Below are positions 54,610 to 64,000 of a stretch of 64,000 nucleotides of DNA, piece by piece. The translations under genes and the position numbers were made by a program. The DNA comes from Phytophthora hibernalis. Lineage: Eukaryota; Oomycota; Peronosporomycetes; Peronosporales; Peronosporaceae. The notes under the pieces were generated by a model, which worked only from the letters and a program-made list of their open reading frames with translations, was not told the DNA's origin and did not search any database. The DNA lies in NCBI GenBank assembly GCA_012656075.1, contig JAAKBF010000119.1, forward strand, positions 124,001 through 188,000, written 5' to 3'. Numbering within the stretch: the first letter of the stretch is position 1; the number at the start of each line of letters is the position of its first letter.

Positions 54610-56225
54610 GATAACGTTATGCGACCGGAGACCGAGAATGTTAGGCGCTCTGCCGACGGACAAGCGTGGAATTGGATAACCTTCATTACTTTGATTCTGG
54701 AATGTTAGGCATATCGGTAATTCGACTCTGATATTCGATATACCCGATACATTTTATATTTTTGAGCATTTACCGACTGACTTGGGGGTGGACCAACCGC
54801 TTCGGTTCATTGGAGAGATTGGTGTACGCTGCAGTGGCCGCAACAAACAAATACAATCAACGTAAATTCCCTTTGTCATCCAATTTTGACAGGGAAAGGA
54901 ACGCAATTCGAATGGTACCGGTATCCCCAAATGCCCTGCGTTCCAATGCCCAGCAATGCAAAAGGCCGAACATTACACCTTCACAGCACATGCCTGGAAA
55001 CCCGAAGAGGTTGCAGCCAGGTTGGTCGTTTTCCACGAGGCAGATCGTGCCGGCGACAGAGTCCATCGTGGACCATTTCTGATGTCGCTCGGCTGGAAAC
55101 ACGACAAGGACAAATTATCCATCTTATGCAGCGACTTCATTAATGCAGACCATGGACGGGAGCTTAATTCGAAGCGCATCAAATGATGGACAGACAATGA
55201 ACAACAACTTGTTGTCAACAAGGAGATTTAGGTGAGTCTAGGTATCGGATGGAAATAGCGTCACCGCAACCAGCTCAGACCCTTCTTGCTCTGACGTATA
55301 CGTACATGTACCCCATTGTGTGCTCTGGTGTACCAACGTCGGCGGCGATCAAAGCTCAGCTCGCTTCAAGTTGAAGCTATCTTACGAACGATTATTAACT
55401 TGGCGTTCTCGCTGTCTGCCTCTGCAATGCTAAACACACTGTTGTTACTGCCCAGCCCAGCCGCACGCGTTCGTCAACAGGCCACAGGAAACGGCAAACC
55501 TGCTTGATAAGGGCTCACATGTCAAGCGCAAGCGTTTCATGAAATTTATCTTTCGGCGATGCCTTGCTCCATCTCGGAGGGAGCCAGACGCGCCTGCAGA
55601 TCGAGTGGTTTGCATTGCTGGCAAAGTTCCCGCCACCGTTTTGCACGTCGCAGCGGCCTCACTGCTTTTGACAGCATGCACCGATCGACGGCTCGTTTTG
55701 AGCCGATGAGAATGCTCGAGACTTTACCACGGGCATCGCTTCCGCCTTGAGCTGCGAGTCGTACAGTATTATAATAAAGCCTACGTCTGTGAGAGATGAC
55801 ACTCTCAATCCGCCACGCAGCACTACATTATCAACGAAAAGCGTACATGTAGCGGTGAGGCGGCGCCGACAGTACATGTATCAGCGCCGCATTTCCAGCA
55901 TTCCTCGGTCACGTCAATCCCAAATGCTCAAAAGCCATGCCGACTCGAAAAAATGAAGTCAGAAGAACCTCTACAAACCTTATACTATTATTTTCTCTTC
56001 CACTTCTCTTAACTAAGCTCGCTACCTCTCTCTTTACATACCTGTCCAACATGCTGCCAACTGTCATCACAATCAGCAGGTTCACGCGGCTTTCCCACCA
56101 GCCTATCCTCGAAATCGCGCTCGTTCCGTCCTTCCCACGCCCCGCTCTATTGAGCAGCATCGGATAGCCACATTCGCGTAGCGTTGCAAGGGTCCCCCTG
56201 CCAGCGCCCCATTCAGACTTCCCCC
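54610..56225. other. Gap with one small uncertain ORF
   Basis: An ATG at 54956 opens 76 codons (AWKPEEVAARLVVFHEAD, then FLMSLGWKHDKDKLSILC) that look coding-like but match nothing I know. TACATGTA occurs at 55303, 55844 and 55873. No other support. Confidence 0.3.
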
Positions 56226-56233
56226 TCTCGGCC

Positions 56234-59200
56234 ATGAATGGCTCGTCCGCGAGGCTCAGGACGTCGCTGCTGCTGCTGCTGAGCATCCTGACGATGTCGC
56301 AGGTCGCGGGTGCATCCTGCAGCAATGCCAGTACTCTCGTGGCGGGCGACTTGGACTCGGAGGCGGTCGTGTACGACGGGAGCTGCAATGCCAGAACGTT
56401 CCAGGTGGTCGTGAGCTCTACGGTGGAGCGCAGTCTCAACCTCTCGAACCTCGACGTGGTCCAGGTCCGCAGCTACCCGCGAGTGTATCAACTGTACGAA
56501 CTGCCACATGAGACTTTCAACTGTACGACTGTGGAGACTTACGGACATTTTGTGTCAATAGGTTGCTGAACAACAATGAGCTCGAGTCTTTCGCGCCTTC
56601 CGAGGCGGATAACGATATGGAGGACTTGTGCGTAGACTTAAGTGAGACTTTAGATGACAGAAGCTGACTTTTGGGATGTAGGGAACTGGCGGGCAACTTC
56701 GTGTCGGACTTGACGAGCTTCAACTTCCCCCGACGACTCAACTACTTGGACCTGAGCTCCAACTCGATCTCCACGTTGTCGTCGTCCACCCCCTGGCCCG
56801 AGTCGGGTGAACTGCAGACGTTGTTGCTGCACGGCAACTCACTCAACTCGGTGGGCGTCAACACGTTCACGAAACTCGTCGCACTACAATCTCTGTACGT
56901 TGGTGAAAGGAGAGGTACAATTGATGGTACACTGACAGACGTTGACGGGTGATACAGGTCGCTGTCGAGCACGGGCATCTCAATCTGGACGACCTCATGC
57001 TGCCGGTGTCGTTGCGCACACTGAACGCGACCAAAAACTCGTTCACGAGCGCGTCGACCAACTTTTCCACTCTGCCCACGGCCCTGCAACACCTGTGCGT
57101 ACATATTGTTGTGATTTTGAGTGGCGACAGACTCTAATTTGCACTTTTCTTCGACCTCATCAGAGACCTGAGCTCCAACTTGCTTACGACATTCCCGACT
57201 GTCGTGTCGTCTCTCACTACGCTGGTGGAACTGTACGTCCCATTAACTACGCTTCCTTGAACCCCTTTAGAAACTAACCAAGTTGATCATGCAGAAACCT
57301 CGAGTCTAACGGCATCAAGAAGATCAGCGGTGTGACCTTCGCTTCGACGCTCCGAAAAGTGTACCTGGCAGACAACCCACTGTCCACTATTGAGATCTGC
57401 CGTTCCGACGTGAGCGTGTTTCAGAGCCTCGCAGAGTTTACAGCGCCAACTTCTGTCTCAACCACGTGTTCGAACTCGTTGGCGACAGCCGAGGAGATCA
57501 AGGGCGTCTCTTTCTGTGTGCTCGCCGATGAGGACTGCATCATATTGTCCGCAACAGACTCACAATCGGGCAGCTTGACACAGGCAAATATCAACGACAT
57601 CTCTAGCTCCAGTGATGCGGCCTCATCGGAGGCAAGTACCAGTTCCGAGTCGTCGTCCATTTTCTCGGCTGAGTCGATCGGTATCATCGGCAGTACGTTC
57701 TTCCTTGTCGGCATCCTGTTGAGTGCTTTGGTGTTCGGGTTCATCTGGAATAAACGGAGGAACAGTAGCAACCCTGATGACCGCACACGGCGTGCTGTCT
57801 TAAAGGTTAGCCGTGATCGACGCTTAGGAAGCAGTGGTGGCGGTAACTTCATGGTCTTTACGGGTAGCGGGCGCCTTAGTCGTGCGAATGGAAACGGGAA
57901 CGAGGACTACCGCGACACCGACAGCAAAAACGAGAACGGTGGCAGCACTTTTGCAGACAGTGGTGGGAACACTCCTGGCGAAGCCGCGTGGGGCATTTAC
58001 GAAAGTCCTCTGGACAAGTACAACCCGGTGGCTCTTTTGGAGCCGAGTCCTAAGGACAAGAGCTTTCTCGGCGCCAGCACGGCTTCACTTCAGGCACGCA
58101 GCAAACTCAAGAGCAAGATCGACCTGGACGACCTGCTTGTGTACGAGATCCCACCTGAAGAAATCCAGATGCGTCGGGCGCTCCACATGTCTTCATCCAA
58201 GAAGAGCAGCAAGGCTGCGCTCGGTTTCAGCAGTGTTGGCCTTGGAAATACCCAAAGAGGAAGGTGGATCACGCGCTGTTCCTGGCTGAGTACCAGAGCT
58301 ACAAGGTAGCGATTCAGGCACTCATGCGTCCGAAGAAGCGCCTTGAAAAGCGCTTCGTGGAGCAGATCCGCCTTGCTGCATCGCTTGATCACGCGTCTAT
58401 CGTGCACTTCATTGGCGTCACTACCGGTTGCAGCACCACGGCAAGTCGTCGGCGTGGCAGCAGTGCCGCATCGCCGACCCCCGTATGCTAGCTACGCACC
58501 GACCAACAGCATGGGCGATAGCATGGCCCGCAGCGCGACTAAAAGCCGCTACACGAACATGGGCGCACCGTCGTGGAACCTGGGCGTGGTGTTCGAGTAC
58601 ATGCAGCACGGATCTCTCGCTGCCATGTTCGAGGCAGAGCGTCATCGACGCGAAGGCAAGAATTTCTATCCGAACAGCAGCATCGCGGCGGCTATCGGCA
58701 GTGGCAATGGTAACATCTTCAGTTGGTACCCGGTGTTCGCGAACTCGAGTGCGAGCGTGAACGCCAACCCGAACGCCGACTGGCGTTGCAAGCTGTCAAT
58801 CGCTCTTGATGTTGCCATGGGCCTCGTTTACCTTCACGCTCACAACTACGCACACGGCCGCGTTTGTGCGCGTAAAGTGTTGGTGAATGAACAAGGTGAG
58901 GCAAAGCTCAGTGCGATGGATATAATGCTGCCTTCCGAATTCGTGCCGAGCAAAGAGGACGACAGCCACAGGATGACGGACGATTTCCGTGGATCGTTGA
59001 GGGATAGCGCGCTGTGGACAATGCAGAAGATCGCTGGCCTTCGTCCAACACGTGCGTCTCGCGCTCCTAAGCAACACACGACTGGAGGTCACCTCGGCCG
59101 CAGCCGCTTTGAAAACAACAGTGGAGAGAGCGATGTCAGCGGAGTGAGCGGGGTGAGCAGTGTTACCCTGGACGACAACAGCCAGAGCGGTGACAACCCT

Positions 59201-59686
59201 GCGTTCGAAGAAGAGTCCGACGAGTTCGACGAGAACTCGCTCAAGTCGAGCGGCATCGGTTCGGCCACGGTGGCGGCTCAGAGGGATGACGTGTACGCGT
59301 TCGGCACGTTCTTGTGGGAGCTGGATACGATGATTGCGGTGGAGGAAGACCTGGCTAGCTCGAGGATTCCTGCGAGTGCTGGTGGCAACCCGCATCTGCT
59401 CAAGTTTTCAGCGGACTGTCCGCTGGAGCTGCAGGAGCTGGCTCGCCAGTGCTGGAGCGAGGTCCCGAGCCAACGTCCGGACGCCATCGACGTGCAGGAA
59501 GAGCTTGTGCGTGCACTGGAAGGCCGCTTGACTACGAGTGGTCCGATGCCGGCTAATTGGGCTCGACCAAGCTACCTGAGCTCTTCGAGCGCACTTAGCA
59601 GTCTGTCGAGCTCCGAGCTGTCGTCCAACATGTCGTCGCTGCCGAGCTCGTGCTCTGTGATGGCTGTGTCGGTGGCCGATCTCTAG
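56234..59686 (+). CDS. LRR receptor-like protein with degenerate (pseudo)kinase domain, six exons
   Basis: ATG at 56234 starts a signal peptide (LRTSLLLLLSILTMSQVAGA). Exons: 56234-56493, 56562-56627, 56682-56894, 56958-57094, 57164-57232, 57295-59686; all introns are 54-69 bp and phase 2. Leucine-rich repeats (LNYLDLSSNSIS, DLSSNLLTTF, NLESNGIKKIS) lead to a transmembrane helix (SIGIIGSTFFLVGILLSALVFGF, about 57,680) and a basic juxtamembrane part. In the kinase domain the beta-3 lysine is replaced (YKVAIQALM), the catalytic loop reads HGRVCARKVLV instead of HRDLKxxN, and the DFG position reads SAMD. The C-lobe (DDVYAFGTFLWEL, CWSEVPSQRPDAIDV) is TKL-like. Frameshifts: one base missing in exon 4 and at about 58,258, one extra C at about 58,480. 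It is probably a signalling scaffold rather than an active kinase. Confidence 0.85.
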
Positions 59687-59689
59687 ACG

Positions 59690-60660
59690 TACTGCATCGT
59701 CCCAAGACACCAGAGCACCACGCTGTGGGTGTATTTATTCGCTTCGCATCAGCGTAGAAGCACAATTTTGTCATCAAGTTCCAGTGTGTCTTCGTGGGTG
59801 AACCGGATCGCCACTCGGGCAACGCGTTATTCGCGTCCTGAGTATTTGCAAATAACAATGTCAAGCGCTTGCAGCTTGTTGTCCCCGATCGGAAGGGATA
59901 CAAGCTGCGAGCGCCAGCATAGAAAACTTTATCGTTCAATACAGTGATTGCCTTCAGCTGCAACTAAATGATATCGTGCTGACTGCAGTTCACGACGATC
60001 CGATCGACGACAACCACTCTGGCGTCAACGTTTCCGAGTGCAGCTCTCGTCGAGCGCTTGCTTCATGGTTCGCGTCCGGTGATGGCCGTAATACGTGAAC
60101 CAACGTACGGACACCTCGAGGCAAGTCGAAGCTATCAGCTGGTCAAGCGTAACCTGCATACGACTCCCGATTTGCAAGCCTTTGGGAAAGCCGTTCTGAG
60201 ACCAGAATCTCAGGCGGGGCCATGTGAGCCAAGCTGTCACGGCGGAAGCGTAGCAACAGGCACAGCTCGACCACCGCAAGTCGAGACCTGCCATGATGGT
60301 GTCGGCCACCAGTTTAGATGAAGCCCGCACTGCACCGCTAACATTTGAACCACGAAAAAGTGCTCAGACGTCCAGCGGCAAACTGGAAATGCATCGCCGA
60401 AGGCGTCCGAGTTTCCGGTTCTTCTTGACAACGCAGCGAGCAGTGACGCCAGCTGGTGCTGCTGTCAGCGCCACACGGTCTCTGCTCCCATACAAGCGTG
60501 CAGTGTAGAGCAGTCGCAAATGGGCCTCGCTCTCTCTAGTCTTATCCCCCAACCAGTCTCGAGCTAACCACGTCCGTCGCGGGCCACCCCGCACGCCGAT
60601 CACCATTTTCCAGTCGCTTCTCCGCTCCGTGGAGGCGCCCAAAGCCTCCCACACGTCGCG
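59690..60660. other. Gap, possible broken minus-strand coding
   Basis: Minus-strand reading near 59,750-59,830 (VAIRFTHEDTLELDDKIVLL, stop TGA at 59749-59751) and 60,060-60,330 looks partly coding, but stops interrupt every frame and no domain is recognisable. Confidence 0.3.
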
Positions 60661-60664
60661 CGGA

Positions 60665-63600
60665 ATGCGGCGCGGAGCTCCGGCCCCGCATGAAAGCGCG
60701 GGTCCACGCGCCTTCAAGACGCCCACCAGTGCGGCCACCACGCCCCGTTCTCAACGGTCGGCGGCCGCCACTACGCCGCGCTCACAGCGCGCCGGGTCAG
60801 GCGCCAGCGGCACCATTCTCGTCAACCTGGACGGTCAGTCGCCGCCACGCGCGACTCGCGCGCGCCACGCCGGACTCGGTCTCAGTTAACTAAATGTGTC
60901 TCGTTTGTCTACCTGCAGTGCTCATCCACCGCGCCAACATTGGCCGCGACATCAGCCCCAACGACGAGGACCTGATCGTGCTCTTCCGGCGCAACAGCAA
61001 GGAGGTCACGTCCGAGCCCGCGCGCTGGAGCGCGGAGCACTGCGCCGTGTGGAACCAGCACTTGGGTATCCAGACGTCGCTGCTGCGCCACAAGCCAGAA
61101 GCCGGCAACGACTTCCTCAAGAAAGAGTACGAGATCGTGCTCGTCGCGGTGCGTGCTGCCTCATTTATCGGAGACCAGGTCTCCTCTACCATGTTGTGGG
61201 CCATCTGCCTACTGGCGACAGTTGGGCCATGTGGGGAAGGAACCTGCGGCTCGTACGAGCTCTTGCTGACTATATGACATGCGTTTTCATCTATGTTCTA
61301 GCTGCCCAGCCACTCCGCCGTCGCGCTCTTCTCGCTCGACTTCGCCACGCTCGTGCATCTCAACGCCAGTCCGCAGGAACGACACAAGTCCTTCCGCGTC
61401 TCTCCTCTCAAGTGTCGGGACCTGGCGGCCACCCTCGAGTTCGACATCACGTGGGACTTGGTGCACGCGCCTGGCAAAGAACAACCCGCTGCCAACATGC
61501 TGCTGCACCCTACCAGTAACCCACACGTAACCGCGTTGGCGGGGCTGCCTCCATCATCCACTCTGCTCGGTAAGAGCGCGCACACTGCCAAGGCGCAGAC
61601 ACCCAAAGCTCAGACGCCGCGGTCGCGCGAGACCAGCAAGTCTCGACGCACTATCAATGATACGGCGTCAGTGTCGACACGCCGTACCACTACGAGTATG
61701 AGCTCGCAGGGCAGCGAGCGTGAGCTGCTGGACGAGCTTTCGGCGTCAATTGCAACAACTGCAGGTCTGCAAAGCGCCGACTCGACCGCAAGGAGGTGCA
61801 AGTGTTGCAGCTCGAGTCCTTCTTGAAAGAGTCTCAGAAGCGCATCGACGCGCTGTCCACCGAGAACGAGGAACTAGTTATTCGTGAGAAGGCGGAGACG
61901 CGCAACGCAGCGCAACAGCGTGTGGTTAGCTTGCGTCTGCTGCAGGAACTAGAGACTTCAGTGCAGCTTTGCAACAGTCAGATGCAGGTTCAGGACACGA
62001 CGTTGCTACCGCAGATGGAGCTGGTCGAACGCGTCAAGAAGTTCCATGAGGAGATTGACCCGCTGCATGGTGACTCGGAGAGCTCGCGTCCATCTCGGCG
62101 ATCGTCAAGCAGCGCCTTCGACTTCCGCGCTGAGACGGAGGCAGCCATGCAGCGTAACCAGCGACTGCAGCAGCAGCTCGAGTTTTTGGGTCGGTCGATG
62201 GACTACGACAGTGAGAATATTGAGGATAGCTCTCGGAGGAATCGTGCAGCCACTGATACTTCAGGCACCACCATCTCGTCGGCGCGTAGCGGCAGCGTCA
62301 CAGTCGACTGCGAAGCTCGACCTGTGGCGCTCACCATGACTCAGCAGCTCAACAACCTTGAACGCGAGAACTTCAAGCTGCGAGCGGAGCTCGAGGTGCA
62401 CTGGCGAATGCTGCCAGTGCGCTCAAGAAGCACTCGGGTGGCTTCCCATCAGGCCTGACCACAGGGTTTTCCCTGACTGCGGAGGTCTCGGAGACAACGA
62501 GTACATCCAGTAGGGACGACTTTGAGGAGCCTGAGAACGAGGACGCGGCGCTGCTTACGCGCATCCGTGAGCAACATGAGTTCGAAGCTGGTCGCTCAGC
62601 TGCTCTCGAGTCGGAGCTGGACAAGGCAAAGAACGAGATCAAGAAGCTAAAGGACCAGCTTGAAGTTGTCCAGAACGAGAGCACGGTGCATGATGAGAAA
62701 GAACCGACACAGGCGCCGGGCTTCTTGAACAAGATCTATGCTGACGTCGGCAAGGCAAAAATGGTGCTGGAGGATCGTGTGAGGCAGCTCGACGAAACGC
62801 TGGCAAGTGCGACCGAGGAAAACACTCGTCTTCGCAACGAAATCAAGGACCTTCAAAAGCTAAAGAGCGACAGCCACGGACAAACAAGCGCTGCGGAGAT
62901 GAACGCGCATATTGCTGAGCTTGAACGATTGTTAGAGGCGCGTGAGGCGGAGCTGCGATCGAATGAGACTGAGCTTGCTCAGACTAAAATGCAGCTTCAG
63001 AATGCAGAAACTCATGCTAGTGCAGGCGAACGTGCTAAGGCCGAGCTGGAGAATGAGCTTGCTGGCGTGCGTCTGACTTTGAAGATGGCACAGGAAGAAA
63101 CAACTCAACTCGAGAATCAGTTGACGATGTCTTCCAGTGTGGCCCCGCGACGACAACGTCCTCTTCGTTCGTGTCGCACTACTCGGCTGCAAGCGACGCA
63201 ACTGGGCACAACGAGGAGCTGGCTGATGTACAGAAGAAGTTGAAGCTGTCGAAGCAGGAGGTGATGCAGCTCCGATTCCGTAGCAACCAGCTTGAGAGCG
63301 TCCACGAACGTTTGGAAGATGCACTGAAGGAGAAACGCACGCTGGAGGTGAAGATGACAGCTCTGAAGGCCAGTTGTTTGAGCAGCGCGGCCGTACTATC
63401 AACACTGACAGTAGCAGCTTCACTTCTCCTTCGCTTGACGCCAAGAGCTCAGCGATGCTTACGGACATGCAGCGCGAGCTGGACCAGAAGTCGGCTCAGC
63501 TCATGATGTCGGAACGTGAACTTCAGAGCCTTCGTGGTGATCAAGGTGGAGAGTCTAGCAGTTCTGGCAACATTGAGGACGTCGCCGACAAGGTGAAGCG

Positions 63601-64000
63601 CTTCGAAAACGAGATTGCACGCATGAGCCAGCGCAACGACGAGCAGGCTAAGCGACTGGAGAAGTTGGGAGCCCGCGTGACTGTCGCCATCCGTGAGCGC
63701 GACGAGCTGGAGGTCATTGTGGAGCAAATGGTGACGGAGATGTCGTTGCTAGGCAAAGACGTGAAGCTTCCTGCTGCAGCTCGCAACCACCGCACGCCAT
63801 CGATCCTGAGACTGACGAGATTGAGCTGTCTCCGTCGTCGGTACTTCGTCGTTTGTCGCCTGCCCAGACCGGCAAGATCTCTGACCGCTACGCTAGCGCA
63901 GTGGCGTCCAACTCTTCTCACACGTCGAACGCTTCAACGCCTGGCGTGACGAGTAGCAAAGTGGCGCAGCTCATGAAGAACTTCTCTACTCAGAACAGCG
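60665..64000 (+). CDS. NT-C2 domain and long coiled-coil protein, partial at right edge
   Basis: ATG at 60665 (an upstream GTG-start extension was rejected). Exons 60665-60833, 60919-61148 and 61302 onward; introns of 85 and 153 bp with GT..AG and correct phases. An N-terminal Ser/Thr/Pro/Arg tail with SAATTPRSQR repeats precedes an NT-type C2 domain (TILVNLD/VLIHRANIGRD, WSAEHCAVWNQHLG, HKSFRVSPLKCRDLAATLEF), as in EEIG1/EHBP1 and plant C2 coiled-coil proteins. The rest, over 800 codons, is heptad-rich coiled coil (LERENFKLRAELE, ELDKAKNEIKKLKDQLE, ELERLLEAREAELRSNE). Such proteins tether membranes to the cytoskeleton. Five single-base losses, at about 61,775, 62,405, 63,140, 63,380 and 63,780, shift the frame in one direction. 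The gene continues past 64000. Confidence 0.75.

Noticed and set aside
53741..54679. Plus-strand ORFs of 100-208 codons
   Set aside because: Antisense to the multi-pass membrane protein; composition is an artefact of high GC third positions.

Overview
The window looks like nuclear DNA from an oomycete, most likely Phytophthora or a close peronosporalean relative. The evidence is two candidate secreted effectors with RxLR/EER-type N-termini, a Crinkler (CRN)-type effector pseudogene with header, P-loop NTPase and PD-(D/E)XK nuclease parts, short introns (about 54-85 bp, one of 153 bp) with GT..AG borders, and a dense mixture of DNA transposons and LTR elements of the kinds common in Phytophthora (hAT, Crypton, pogo-like, Helitron-type DUF6570, Gypsy and Copia). 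No tRNA, rRNA or CRISPR was seen.

Layout. 1-7,000 is a transposon graveyard: a hAT transposase (935-2673), two fold-back repeats (2919-3332, 3482-3846), a Crypton tyrosine recombinase (4496-6324) and a chromodomain-like remnant (6447-6970). 7,000-25,600 is gene-poor: a broken RxLR-type effector at 8425-8966 (-), a TA-flanked MITE (9671-9873), an Ulp1-like protease and a DUF6570 remnant (12.5-13.9 kb, -), a decayed Gypsy gag (15.2-16.9 kb, -), a pogo-like element with 30-bp inverted repeats and TA target duplication (19416-21152), a cluster of three unrelated gene fragments (ABCG transporter, kinase, phosphate transporter; 21.4-22.96 kb) and a second effector candidate at 23472-23918 (-).

26-41.1 kb is a gene-rich island: a secreted carboxylesterase (+), an SHIPPO/PG-rich-like protein (-), a PLAC8-like membrane protein (-), a giant Thr/Ser/Pro mucin-like secreted protein (-), a dicarboxylate/amino acid:cation symporter (+) and a membrane-anchored aspartic protease (-). 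41.9-47.9 kb is a nest: a Copia element (42980-47772) with 395-bp LTRs sits inside one LTR of a gag-only element lacking pol. 48.1-51.5 kb holds the CRN pseudogene and a 170-bp inverted repeat. 52-64 kb is gene-rich again: prolyl 4-hydroxylase (+), a TOM1-like multi-pass membrane protein (-), an LRR receptor-like kinase whose kinase domain has lost its catalytic residues (+), and an NT-C2 coiled-coil protein running off the right edge (+).

A window-wide oddity is that most otherwise well-preserved genes carry one to five single-base frameshifts, nearly always a missing base and often in a short homopolymer. This looks more like residual consensus error than biology, so 'broken' housekeeping-type genes should be read with that in mind. 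The transposon relics and the CRN gene also carry true nonsense codons and are probably really dead.
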